A program made the position numbers and the translations under genes. A stretch of DNA of 64,000 bases from the NCBI RefSeq assembly GCF_037975245.1, contig NC_092579.1, positions 11,886,678-11,950,677 of the forward strand, written 5' to 3'. This DNA comes from Apostichopus japonicus. Its lineage: Eukaryota; Echinodermata; Holothuroidea; Aspidochirotida; Stichopodidae. The notes beneath the pieces are model-generated. The model had not been told where the DNA came from. It saw nothing but the letters and a program-made list of their open reading frames with translations, and made no database searches. Shown in pieces: positions 11,886-24,569 of the stretch; position 1 is the first letter of the stretch; the number at the start of each line of letters is the position of its first letter.

Positions 11886-12612
11886 CTGCGACGTGTGGAA
11901 TCATGAAATGTCGGATATTCGTTCGGCTGGACATTTATTTTCGCGGTTTATCGTGGAGGATCAAAGGTACTGTTTCACCCGTCCTACGCCAACTCTGAGA
12001 AGGAAAAGAAATTGATATGTATACCCCGACCCTTTTGGTTTGTGTGTAATGTATATTTTTTTCAAGAAAATGGAGAAATCTGGTCAGCCCGGGTATACCA
12101 GTCAAAGGGGTGCCATGCCACAGCCCAAAACGAACAAACAATAGGAAAAATTAAGAAACATTCACTAAATAATGAAAATGTATAAACATATTATCAGTTT
12201 AAAGCTTTGTCAAAGATAGCACCATTTTGAACCCAACCCACCTTACATAAACAAACAAAAAATCACCCCAGGGGGCACCCTCTGCACGGGGTCACAAAGG
12301 AAGAATCCGCCCGGGTACCAACTATTCTAGGTACGCCACTGTTTTGTTGAGAAATTAAGAAAAAGGTAATTGGCAAACGCTAACGCCTAAATCTGAAATA
12401 TACTAAAGAACGTTTTATTGAACCTCCTAACATTGGAATTTGGAACACAGAATAGGCTCCTAAATGTACAGAGGGTATATTTTGTTGTGTTACTTTTGTG
12501 TGCTCATCCAAATCAAAGTCACACGTCCCACTGTCCTTCGAAACTTTTGCGCCCCGTCAGGTTGCCAACCCTCAGTGTTCGCCGCCTAATCAACCTTCCT
12601 TTACCTCCTAAC
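11886..12612. other. Non-coding stretch
   Basis: No supported exon or repeat. The open frames of 65-68 codons present have no coding character that I can see. Confidence 0.35.
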
Positions 12613-13100
12613 TAGAGTTACCATTTTTGTCCAAGGTGAAAGTGGGACATTTTATAAGACGGCCTGGGCGAAGCGTCTAATGATTTTGAGTAGCTGCCTA
12701 GAAGCCAGCCAAATGGTGCAATATGTGTAACTGATTTCACCAGTGTGGCGTTCTGTATGTGATTCAAATATCAAATTTATTTTAAAATGGCATAACGATT
12801 ACTGTTGATAACTTTTGTTGATGAAAAGTAGCGATACAATTGTGTGACATGTCAAACAAGCTTGGTCGATCGAGTCAGGTCGCGCATGATTTTAGCTGAT
12901 TGTATTTGTAGCATTAAAGTATTGACATGAACGCCAATGTGACCAGTTTCAATAAATGAAAATCAGCTAACACCGTTATCATGAAGTTGTCTGAAATTTT
13001 CCACTGAAACATTCGAGACAAATTGTCTTACGGACGGGACACCTTTTTTTCTTGTAAAAACGGGACAATCCGAATTAATCGGGACGGATAGTAACCCTAT
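12613..13100. mobile_element. Possible MITE / non-autonomous DNA transposon with imperfect terminal inverted repeats
   Basis: The left end (TAGAGTTACCATTTTTGTCC at 12613-12632) is an imperfect inverted match to the right end (GGGACGGATAGTAACCCTAT at 13081-13100). Just inside, both ends carry a GGGACA-type motif next to a T-rich stretch. Length is about 490 bp with no coding capacity. I found no clear target-site duplication, so insertion by transposition is inferred from the ends alone. Confidence 0.4.
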
Positions 13101-13526
13101 TCCCAATTACCCTCCGCAGAGTCCGGCTTAGCATTCAACAACATAATTGAAGAATAAGAGTAATATCATTGTACTGGAAAAGTTATATGGTTATGGCATA
13201 TTTACTAATACCTAGCACATTTGTATAGCGCAAATATATTGTTGTAATTGAACTTGTATACTGCACAGCTAAATGGGCCTTATCAATATCACTGTGAGGG
13301 GTCCAAAAATAGACTGGTTCGAGCTTAAACACAAACACTGTTGGAGTTTTCCACAACTTGGAGCTTTCATGACAGATTAGCGTAAAATCGCATAGCCTTA
13401 TATACGGCTCTGGCTAAAACGATAGAAGACGACTGAACACGTCAGGCTGTAGAACAAACGTATGTATGATTGACATTGACATTGACTTTGCATGCAACGG
13501 TACTTTCTTTTAGGCCGTCTCCTCTA
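13101..13526. other. Non-coding stretch
   Basis: No exon, repeat or RNA gene recognised. It contains a short TTGACA repetition near 13,470-13,490. Confidence 0.3.
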
Positions 13527-13542
13527 TGGAACGCCAAAAGGA

Positions 13543-14056
13543 CTACAGGTGGCGCTACTACTCTAAACAGGTGGCGCTACTACTCTAAACAGGAGGTGAT
13601 ACTACCCTAAACAGGATGTGCTACTACTCTAAACTGGAGGTGCTACTATCCTAAACAGGAGGTGCTAATATCCTAAACAGGTGGCGCTACTACTCTAAAC
13701 AGGTGGCGCTACTACTCTTAACAGGAGGTGCTACTATTCTAAACAGGAGGTGCTACTATCCTAAACAGGAGGTGCTACTATCCTAAGCAGGAGGTGCAAG
13801 TACCCTAAACAGGGGGTGCTACTATACTCTAAACAGGAGGTGCTACTACCCTAAACAGGAGGTGCTACTACACTTAACAGGGGGTGCACTGACTCTTATT
13901 AGGAGGTGCTACTATTCTAAGCAGGAGGTGCTGCTATTACTACAGGCGGCGATGCCACTGTAAATTAGTGGCGCTACTACCCTAAACGGAACGTGCTACT
14001 ACTCCAATATGGAGTCGCTACTACTCAAAACATGAGTCGATACTACTCTGTAACAA
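13543..14056 (+). repeat. 22-bp minisatellite, about 23 copies (consensus CAGGAGGTGCTACTACCCTAAA)
   Basis: Tandem 22-base units with substitutions such as CAGGTGGCGCTACTACTCTA in the first copies. The array follows a short motif TGGAACGCCAAAAGGAC at 13527-13543. Inverted copies of both that motif and the minisatellite occur at 56,388-56,640 and 57,796-57,868, so array and motif travel together, probably as part of a mobile element. Unit divergence increases to the right. Confidence 0.85.
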
Positions 14057-14875
14057 TGTCCTTGGTGATACGTGCTCTCGCCGTTTAAACGCAATAAGAG
14101 ATAGACTACATAAACTAAAAGCACTAGTAAAGCACCAATTTCTGATGGTAAAATCGTTGCTAACATTTTTCTTCAATGTTGCCAACATTTTGTAAATTAA
14201 TCATTAATCTGCCTTACGGCCATTAATATATGTGATTTATTTATTTATTTTCTCAACAACCAGCCTGTTGGTAGTAGCATCACTTTCTGCTGAGATCACC
14301 CAATTTAACCACCTTTTCCTATCAAAGAAGATCTACCCTGGATAATAACCATATGAAGTAGTGTGGTCATTATTATTATTATTAGTAGTAGTAGTAGTAT
14401 TAGCAGGGAGTGTTATTAGCACCATGGCATCATTGATGGAAGTTGTGGGGAAGGAATGTTACTCTTTACGAGCGGTCCAGTGATATTTGTGGTTAATTGC
14501 CGTAGCCAGCTAACTACGCAGTCAAAGTCGGCGTTTGGGTGTGTGCACATGTGTTTGTGTTTGTTTGTTGATATTGCTATTGTTTTGCTTTTGATTGTTT
14601 TTTGTTTGTTCTTGTGTGCTTTGTTTTCTGTAGGTGATTGGTTTATATATGTATCATTGTGAATAACTGTAATGTTTGATTGTAATTATTACGTATATAG
14701 GTTAATCATATAGTTACGAACCAACGTGTAATACATGGTTTGAACATACGTGCGCGCGTACACACGCATAATCAAAAGCGAAATTATAATCGTTCTATCC
14801 AATGAATTAAATTTTCTTAAATTTTGATATCTTATTATATTTTTAGGTAGGCAGGCGCATATCCGAGGGGGCGTT
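14057..14875. other. Non-coding stretch with trinucleotide repeats
   Basis: Contains (ATT)n/(AGT)n runs at about 14,368-14,403. It ends at a 14-bp GC palindrome, GGGGCGCGCGCCCC, at 14,876-14,889. No exon seen. Confidence 0.4.
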
Positions 14876-14899
14876 GGGGCGCGCGCCCCCCTCCCGGGT

Positions 14900-15057
14900 A
14901 AGAAAAAGAGGAGAGGAAGGTTAAAGAAGGGAAAAAAGAGGAGGAATGAGAGGAAGGAGAGGTAGGAAGGGAAAAGAAAAAGAAGAAAGAGAGAAAAAGG
15001 AGAAAAGAGGGAGTAGAAGAAAAACGCCAAGACACCGGGAAAAGAAAGAGGAAGAGT
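14900..15057 (+). repeat. Long polypurine (GA-rich) tract
   Basis: Almost uninterrupted A/G for about 125 bases and, after a short mixed break, to 15,057, with only isolated T/C. The three minus-strand open frames over it (Leu/Phe/Ser-rich) are low-complexity artefacts of the polypyrimidine strand. Mirror-repeat stretches could form triplex DNA. Confidence 0.7.
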
Positions 15058-15168
15058 GACATAATAACAGCGCTGATCCCTCTGTACACAGGGTGGTCAG
15101 TGACGGATTTCGGAAGGGCGTGCGCCTTACTCCAATTTTAACGTTTCCATTTCCCTCTCTCACTAACG

Positions 15169-15229
<61 letters not shown>

Positions 15230-15269
15230 ACGCGTGTGCAAGGGCGTCAATCCTGGGGGGGGGGGGGGG
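15169..15269. repeat. (TA)n microsatellite followed by a poly-G tract
   Basis: (TA)n with one interruption from about 15,169 to 15,227, then an unbroken 15-base G run at 15,255-15,269. Confidence 0.85.
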
Positions 15270-16437
15270 AGACTCGTCCCCCTCACATTTCGATGGGTGG
15301 AGGACACACTATCAAATGTCCTCCACACATTTGTGGCTCTATTTGTTTAGGGCCAACACATCTCAGGATTCATATCATCGAATAAAAGAAGTTCACTTCT
15401 ATGAAAAGTGACAGAGTTTTTTTCACATCGGTAGACCTGCAACTTTGTCTGTTTGTCGCGACGAGCGAAACTTGAGATTGAAACCACAAGCTGTATGCGG
15501 ATAACAGTGAGGCCGGAGCCTACAACTAGTTCAAGAAGTCTGCCCTCTATAGAAGAAGCGCTAAAATGGAACTTCCGAGTGTTGCAACCTGTATATGACC
15601 GTGTGACCACGTTATAACGACCACAGAATAGGATATTTGAAAGGTAGGTAGTTTCTAACTATTATCTGCTTTTATCTGTAATATTCTTGTAAATAGGCCT
15701 TGAATTCTTAGGTGCTTTTGTGGGGACTGAATAAGTTTGTGTTATTCGACGCGACTGTAACAACAACATGGTATAGCATGAAACAGTGAGCTATGTCTGA
15801 TCGGTCTGCATGCTGGCGTATGACGACTTTTGGCCAAATTTGCGCTAAGCTCACTATACGAACTCGAATCTGGACTGTGACTTATTAGTTAGTTATTTAA
15901 ATTATTAATAATGGCGTTCGAAGAAATGCACCATTTTGTGGTATGACTCCCAGGACGGCAAGTCGAGAAACTCACATGCAGCCGCGGCGGATAGCTTCCT
16001 TTACCTATATGTCTGGGGACATTTTGGGACATCGTTCCTATAGGCCTATATCTGAGACCCTGGGGTCATTCCTAGACCGACTTGGGGCAATATAATGTGC
16101 CCATTTCGAAGTAATTTATTCACAGATTGTTAGTTGTCAAGGGTTCGAAAAAATGAGGGGTATTCTATCCTGAAACATAGGGCAAAATGGGGCCAGGGTT
16201 TCCAGTTTGCCGCATCATTTGTCAACTTGAACTGGGTTCTAATGTTCGTGTCAATTGGAGACACTAATAAAAGAAATAATCCACCCAAAATTAAGGCCGC
16301 ATGAACTTAATTACAGATTTCCTGAGTGACGAATTTGTAATTTTCTCCCGAAGTCACGCACCTAGATGGCTGCTATTCAGCCTGGCAAGTGCCATCTCAA
16401 GCGATCTGGCAGGTTTTAAAATCTGAAATTTTCTTGG
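15270..16437. other. Non-coding stretch
   Basis: No supported exon. An 87-codon minus-strand frame (15,347-15,610) lacks splice context and family resemblance. 16,365-16,437 resembles the left part of the MITE at 53,845 (GAAGTGCCAT-like and AATTTTCT-like segments), so an eroded copy of that repeat probably begins here. Confidence 0.35.
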
Positions 16438-16471
16438 TACGCTATGCGCCAACCGATGGTGGCGCTCCGCT
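16438..16471. repeat. Hairpin repeat of the GCGCCAACC-ATGG-TGGCGC family
   Basis: Imperfect palindrome TACGCTATGCGCCAACC / GGTGGCGCTCCGC, about 34 bases. It is related to four hairpins at 54,094-55,022. Confidence 0.6.
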
Positions 16472-16544
16472 TAGACAGTACTTACGGCCGGAATACTCGA
16501 ATCAATTACGTCCCCCCACGTTTCAAATACTGATTAACGCCTAT

Positions 16545-16547
<3 letters not shown>

Positions 16548-16586
<39 letters not shown>
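16548..16586. repeat. (GT)n microsatellite
   Basis: Uninterrupted dinucleotide run of about 19 repeats. Confidence 0.9.
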
Positions 16587-16587
<1 letters not shown>

Positions 16588-16589
<2 letters not shown>

Positions 16590-17776
16590 GACGCCTTAAA
16601 CAATCGTAGTGCTATGAAAGCCAACTGTGGCTGGTATCTAACTCGACCGAGACTTCGGGGAACATGACACAAGTGTCGGTATTAGACTGGGATCTCCATG
16701 CGAACTGCACTAGACCTAAATATGTCCTTCGATGCAAAACTGCCGTACAGAGATTAAATGTTGTACACTCCGACCTGAATGCTAATTGTTGACCCCAAAC
16801 TTGTACAATGAATCTAAAATTTAAATTCTTCATGCGATTGGAGAATTGGACACATCTTCTGTGAATATCATGTATCCAAGGGCGGATCCAAGTGGATCCA
16901 AGGGCGGGGAAGGGGACGAGGGGTGGTGGCGGACGCACCCATAACTTCTTGAGATTGTTCCCATCTGCATGAAAACGCGCGCCCCCAAACCCCGCGCCCC
17001 ACCCCTCTAATCGCTTCCCGAAGGGGACGTAGGCAGGGGAGCAGTGGAAGCAAGTGCTCCCCTTTCAGTGTCGTAATAATGTTTAAAACTGTTGCTGATT
17101 TTGCATGGTATTTTATCAGTGCTCTTTTGATCTTCAGTACTCGTCAACTCCGTTAACTCGGTTATAATCTTAGTAAAACTCAGGCCTATTGATTCAGCTA
17201 CTTTACCATCTGTTTTTACCTCCATGGTTTGACAGATGCCAATTAGCTAAATTTAGCCTATAAAAAGCCTACAGTAGGCCACTGCGTGATAAAATACATA
17301 CAGCCTACCTAACCGCACTCGATGGGGATTTACGAACAGGGGGTAGGAAGCTTCCAAAAAGTGGGGGGGGGGGACACAACATCAGAGGGGGAACTTTCTC
17401 ATTCCACAACCAACACTTGTTATGCTATAAACCGGCCATATCACTAAAATATATATGATGTATTAGTATGCTATCAAAACTATTATGGTGCATGTGACTC
17501 AACCTACATCTGTACTTCTGTCCATCCAAAAGTTAGAACTTTCCGAGAAAAAAATTCTCCTGTGTTCATTCCTTGAACAAAAGTCTTTAGCAACCTCGGT
17601 TAAATCCTTGAATGTACAGACTAAAAATAATAAAATAAAATATTAAAATTCACAAATGCTTAGGATATCCAAAAAGACAGTACTCTATCAAAGGGCCACA
17701 TTTTATTTGCTAGTGACATTTGCTATTTTGGAACAAAGTGCCCCCCACGGTTTCGACCCCCCTGGCCACGACCGTA
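16588..17776. other. Non-coding stretch, probably including eroded transposon ends
   Basis: 16,870-17,060 contains a duplicated GGGCGGATCCAAG-like motif and GC-rich CGCGCGCCCCC stretches of the kind seen at DNA transposon termini. A minus-strand frame starting at 17,225 (begins MEVKTDGKVAESIGLS) runs into this GC-rich stretch and may be a transposon remnant. A C/G-rich tract lies near 17,365. The last bases before 17,777 are unique sequence abutting the satellite. Confidence 0.35.
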
Positions 17777-20700
17777 TGCACAACAGTGTACTGAAGCATA
17801 CAGGGGCAAGCAGTTCACGGGTTGCTAAGGTTTACAGCAGTGTACTGAAGCAAACAGGGGGCAAGCAGTTCCTTCAAGCCCAGGCAGTCTCGAGTCAGCA
17901 TTATTAAGTGTGGATTGAGTCCATAAGCAACGTTTTAGACGCTGATTTCGGGGATAATTTGTAAATATCTATGATGACTTGTAAATAAATACACTAGGGA
18001 AACCATTTCCACGGTCAATAAATAGCTATAACCGATCTGCTATAGGCAATTGCATTGATTACGTCATATTTTCCTCGTGTCGAAGCTATACAATCGCCAT
18101 ATTGGATTTTTTTTACGTGTAGATGATGTCTCGAACCTACGTGTTAACTAGGGTATATGGCCTCGTCTGGTCGCATTTTTGTTCCTTCAAGCCCAGGCAG
18201 TCTCGAGTCAGCATTATTAAGTGTGGATTGAGTCCATAAGCGACGTTTTAGACGCTGATTTCGGGGATAATTTGTAAATATCTATGATGACTTGTAAATA
18301 AATACACTAGGGAAACCATTTCCACGGTCAATAAATAGCTATAACCGATCTGCTATAGGCAATTGCATTGATTACGTCATATTTTCCTCGTGTCGAAGCT
18401 ATACAATCGCCATATTGGATTTTTTTTACGTGTAGATGATGTCTCGAACCTACGTGTTAACTAGGGTATATGGCCTCGTCTGGTCGCATTTTTGTTCCTT
18501 CAAGCCCAGGCAGTCTCGAGTCAGCATTATTAAGTGTGGATTGAGTCCATAAGCGACGTTTTAGACGCTGATTTCGGGGATAATTTGTAAACATGTATGA
18601 TGATTTGTAAATATACACACTAGGGAAACCATTTCCACGGTTGCTAAGGTACATAACAGTGTACAGAAGCATACAGGGGGCAAGCAGTTCACGAAATCTT
18701 AGGTACACAACGGAGTACTGGAGCATACAGGGGGCAAAAAGTTTACGGGTTGCTAAGGTTCACAACAGTGTACTGATGCTTACTGGGGGCAAGAAGTTCA
18801 CCCGTTGCTAAGGTACAATGCAGTGAACTAAAACATACAGGGGGCAAAAAGTTCACGAGTTGCTAAGGTTCACAACAGTGTACTGAAGTATACAGGGGGC
18901 AAGCAATTCACGGGTTACGCAGGTACACAATGGAGTACTGAAGCAAACAAGGGGCAAGCAGTTCACGAAATCTAAGGTACACAACGGAGTACTGAAGCAT
19001 ACAGGGGGCAAAAAGTTTACGGGTTGCTAAGGTTCACAACAGTGTACTGATGCTTACAGGGGGCAAGAAGTTCACGCCTTGCTAAGGTACAATGCAGTGA
19101 ACTAAAACATACAGGGGGAAAAGTTCACGAGTTGCTGAGGTTCACAACAGTGTACTGAAGTATACAGGGGGCAAGCAATCCACGGGTTCCTCAGGTACAC
19201 AGCAGTGTACTGAAGCAAACAGGGGGCAAGCAGTTGACGGGTTGCTAAGGTACAATGCAGGGAAGTAAAACATACAGGGGACAAGCAGTTCAGGGGGTTA
19301 CTAATGTATACGGTAGTGTACTGAAGCACACTGGGGGCAAGTAGTCCACGGGTTGCTTAGGTACACTACAGTGTACAGAAACATACAGGGGCAAGCTGTT
19401 CACGGGTTGCTAAGGTACACATTGGGGACTTTTTAACGTGTATATGATGTCTAGAGGCTACCTGGTCAAATTTGTGTTCCTTCAGGGCCAAGCAGCCTCA
19501 AGTGAACATTATATTTTGTATAGATTGCGTCCATTTGGGACGATTTAGACGCTGATTTCGGGGATAATTTGTTAATATGTATGATGATTTGTCAATAAAT
19601 ACACTAGGGAAACCATTTCAACGGTCAATAAATAGCTATAACCGATCTGCTATAGGCAACTGCAGTGATTACGTCATCTTTTCCTCGTGTCGAAGCTATA
19701 CAATCGCCATATTGGATTTTTATTACGTGTAGATGATGTCTCGAACCTACGTGTTAACTAGGGTATATGGCCTCGTCTGGTCGCATTTTTGTTCCTTCAA
19801 GCCCAGGCAGTCTCGAGTCAGCATTATTAAGTGTGGATTGAGTCCATAAGCGACGTTTTAGACGCTGATTTCGGGGATAATTTGTTAATATGTATGATGA
19901 TTTGTCAATAAATACACTAGGGAAACCATTTCAACGGTCAATAAATAGCTATAACCGATCTGCTATAGGCAACTGCAGTGATTACGTCATCTTTTCCTCG
20001 TGTCGAAGCTATACAATCGCCATATTGGATTTTTTTACGTGTAGATGATGTCTCGAACCTACGTGTTAACTAGGGTATATGGCCTCGTCTGGTCGCATTT
20101 TTGTTCCTTCAAGCCCAGGCAGTCTCGAGTCAGCATTATTAAGTGTGGATTGAGTCCATAAGCGACGTTTTAGACGCTGATTTCGGGGATAATTTGTTAA
20201 TATGTATGATGATTTGTCAATAAATACACTAGGGAAACCATTTCAACGGTCAATAAATAGCTATAACCGATCTGCTATAGGCAACTGCAGTGATTACGTC
20301 ATCTTTTCCTCGTGTCGAAGCTATACAATCGCCATATTGGATTTTTTTTACGTGTAGATGATGTCTCGAACCTACGTGTTAACTAGGGTATATGGCCTCG
20401 TCTGGTCGCATTTTTGTTCCTTCAAGCCCAGGCAGTCTCGAGTCAGCATTATTAAGTGTGGATTGAGTCCATAAGCGACGTTTTAGACGCTGATTTCGGG
20501 GATAATTTGTTAATATGTATGATGATTTGTCAATAAATACACTAGGGAAACCATTTCAACGGTCAATAAATAGCTATAACCGATCTGCTATAGGCAACTG
20601 CAGTGATTACGTCATCTTTTCCTCGTGTCGAAGCTATACAATCGCCATATTGGATTGTTTTTACATGTAGATCGTGTAGATGATGTCTCGAACCTACGTG

Positions 20701-22321
20701 TTAACTAGGGTATATGGCCTCGTCTGGTCGCATTTTTGTTCCTTCAAGCCCAAGCAGGCTCGAGTCAGCATAATTACGAAAAGATTGTGTTCATAAGAGA
20801 CATTTTAGACGCTGATTTCGGGGATAATTTGTAAACATGTATGATGATTTGTAAATATACACACTAGGGAAACCATTTCCACGGTTGCTAAGGTACATAA
20901 CAGTGTACAGAAGCATACAGGGGGAAGCAGATCACAGGTTGCTAAGGTACACAATCAAACAATGGGCAAGCAATTCACGGGTTGCTAAGGTACACAATGG
21001 ATTACTGAAGCAAACAGGGGGCAAGCAGTTCACGAAATCTAAGGTACACAACGGAGTACTGGAGCATACAGGGGGCAAAAAAGTTTACGGGTTGCTAAGG
21101 TTCACAACAGTGTACTGATGCTTACAGGGGGCAAGAAGTTCACCCGTTGCTAAGGTACAATGCAGTGAACTAAAACATACAGGGGGCAAAAAGTTCACGG
21201 GTTGCTAAGGTTCACAACAGTGTACTGAAGTATACAGGGGGCAAGCAATTCACGGGTTACTCAGGTTCACAATGGAGTACTGAAGCAAACAGGGGGCAAG
21301 CAGTTGACGGGTTGCTAAGGTACTATGCAGGGAAGTAAAACATACAGGGAACAAGCAGTTCAGGGGTTACTAATGTATACGGTAGTGTACTGAAGCACAC
21401 TGGGGGCAAGTAGTCCACGGGTTGCTTAGGTACACTACAGTGTACAGAAACATACAGGGGCAAGCTGTTCACGGGTTGCTAAGGTACATATTGGGGACTT
21501 TTTAACGTGTATATGATGTCTAGAGGCTACCTGGTCAAATTTTTGTTCCTTCAGGGCCAAGCAGCCTCAAGTGAACATTATTTTTTGTGTAGATTGCGTC
21601 CATTTTGGACGATTTAGACGCTGATTTCGGGGATAATTTGTTAATATGTATGATGATTTGTCAATAAATACACTAGGGAAACCATTTCCACGGTCAATAA
21701 ATAGCTATAACCGATCTGCTATAGGCAACTGCAGTGATTACGTCATCTTTTCCTCGTGTCGAAGCTATACAATCGCCATATTGGATTTTTTTTACGTGTA
21801 GATGATGTCTCGAACCTACGTGTTAACTAGGGTATATGGCCTCGTCTGGTCGCATTTTTGTTCCTTCAAGCCCAGGCAGTCTCGAGTCAGCATTATTAAG
21901 TGTGGATTGAGTCCATAAGCGACGTTTTAGACGCTGATTTCGGGGATAATTTGTTAATATGTATGATGATTTGTCAATAAATACACTAGGGAAACCATTT
22001 CAACGGTCAATAAATAGCTATAACCGATCTGCTATAGGCAACTGCAGTGATTACGTCATCTTTTCCTCGTGTCGAAGCTATACAATCGCCACATTGGATT
22101 TTTTTTTACGTGTAGATGATGTCTCGAACCTACGTGTTAACTAGGGTATATGGCCTCGTCTGGTCGCATTTTTGTTCCTTCAAGCCCAGGCAGTCTCGAG
22201 TCAGCATTATTAAGTGTGGATTGAGTCCATAAGCGACGTTTTAGACGCTGATTTCGGGGATAATTTGTAAACATGTATGATGATTTGTAAATATACACAC
22301 TAGGGAAACCATTTCCACGGG

Positions 22322-24569
22322 TTGCTAAGGTACATAACAGTGTACAGAAGCATACAGGGGGAAGCAGATCACAGGTTGATAAGGTACACAATCAAACAAT
22401 GGGCAAGCAATTCACGGGTTGCTAAGGTACACAATGGAGTACTGAAGCAAACAGGGGGCAAGCAGTTCACGAAATCTAAGGTACACAACGGAGTACTGGA
22501 GCATACAGGGGGCAAAAAAGTTTACGGGTTGCTAAGGTTCACAACAGTGTACTGATGCTTACAGGGGGCAAGAAGTTCACCCGTTGCTAAGGTACAATGC
22601 AGTGAACTAAAACATACAGGGGGCAAAAAGTTCACGGGTTGCTAAGGTTCACAACAGTGTACTGAAGTATACAGGGGGCAAGCAATTCACGGGTTACTCA
22701 GGTTCACAATGGAGTACTGAAGCAAACAGGGGGCAAGCAGTTGACGGGTTGCTAAGGTACAATGCAGGGAAGTAAAACATACAGGGAACAAGCAGTTCAG
22801 GGGTTACTAATGTATACGGTAGTGTACTGAAGCACACTGGGGGCAAGTAGTCCACGGGTTGCTTAGGTACACTACAGTGTACAGAAACATACAGGGGCAA
22901 GCTGTTCACGGGTTGCTAAGGTACATATTGGGGACTTTTTAACGTGTATATGATGTCTAGAGGCTACCTGGTCAAATTTTTGTTCCTTCAGGGCCAAGCA
23001 GCCTCAAGTGAACATTATTTTTTGTGTAGATTGCGTCCATTTGGGACGATTTAGACGCTGATTTCGGGGATAATTTGTTAATATGTATGATGATTTGTCA
23101 ATAAATACACTAGGGAAACCATTTCAACGGTCAATAAATAGCTATAACCGATCTGCTATAGGCAACTGCAGTGATTACGTCATCTTTTCCTCGTGTCGAA
23201 GCTATACAATCGCCATATTGGATTTTTTTTTACGTGTAGATGATGTCTCGAACCTACGTGTTAACTAGGGTATATGGCCTCGTCTGGTCGCATTTTTGTT
23301 CCTTCAAGCCCAGGCAGTCTCGAGTCAGCATTATTAAGTGTGGATTGAGTCCATAAGCGACGTTTTAGACGCTGATTTCGGGGATAATTTGTAAACATGT
23401 ATGATGATTTGTAAATATACACACTAGGGAAACCATTTCCACGGGTTGCTAAGGTACATAACAGTGTACAGAAGCATACAGGGGGAAGCAGATCACAGGT
23501 TGATAAGGTACACAATCAAACAATGGGCAAGCAATTCACGGGTTGCTAAGGTACACAATGGAGTACTGAAGCAAACAGGGGGCAAGCAGTTCACGAAATC
23601 TAAGGTACACAACGGAGTACTGGAGCATACAGGGGGCAAAAAAGTTTACGGGTTGCTAAGGTTCACAACAGTGTACTGATGCTTACAGGGGGCAAGAAGT
23701 TCACCCGTTGCTAAGGTACAATGCAGTGAACTAAAACATACAGGGGGCAAAAAGTTCACGGGTTGCTAAGGTTCACAACAGTGTACTGAAGTATACAGGG
23801 GGCAAGCAATTCACGGGTTACTCAGGTTCACAATGGAGTACTGAAGCAAACAGGGGGCAAGCAGTTGACGGGTTGCTAAGGTACAATGCAGGGAAGTAAA
23901 ACATACAGGGAACAAGCAGTTCAGGGGTTACTAATGTATACGGTAGTGTACTGAAGCACACTGGGGGCAAGTAGTCCACGGGTTGCTTAGGTACACTACA
24001 GTGTACTGAAACATACAGGGGCAAGCTGTTCACGGGTTGCTAAGGTACATATTGGGGACTTTTTAACGTGTATATGATGTCTAGAGGCTACCTGGTCAAA
24101 TTTTTGTTCCTTCAGGGCCAAGCAGCCTCAAGTGAACATTATTTTTTGTGTAGATTGCGTCCATTTGGGACGATTTAGATGCTGATTTCGGGGATAATTT
24201 GTTAATATGTATGATGATTTGTCAATAAATACACTAGGGAAACCATTTCAACGGTCAATAAATAGCTATAACCGATCTGTTTTAGGCAACTGCAGTGATT
24301 ACGTCATCTTTTCCTCGTGTCGAAGCTATACAATCGCCATATTGGATTTTTTTTACGTGTAGATGATGTCTCGAACCTACGTGTTAACTAGGGTATATGG
24401 CCTCGTCTGGTCGCATTTTTGTTCCTTCAAGCCCAGGCAGTCTCGAGTCAGCATTATTAAGTGTGGATTGAGTCCATAAGCGACGTTTTAGACGCTGATT
24501 TTGGGGATAATTTGTAAATATCTATGATGACTTGTAAATAAATACACTAGGGAAACCATTTCCACGGTC
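22322..24569 (+). repeat. 1,124-bp higher-order repeat, tandem pair
   Basis: The B-block start at 22,322 recurs at 23,446, and the A-derived landmark at 21,959 recurs at 23,083, all offset by 1,124 bp. The copies are nearly identical by eye. Each is one 602-603-bp B block plus one 522-bp A block; the second copy degrades after the A' unit, where an extra A unit appears. Confidence 0.8.

Noticed and set aside
14689-15328. Three minus-strand Leu/Phe/Ser-rich frames (84-135 codons)
   Set aside because: They are low-complexity translations of the polypyrimidine strand and the (TA)n tract.
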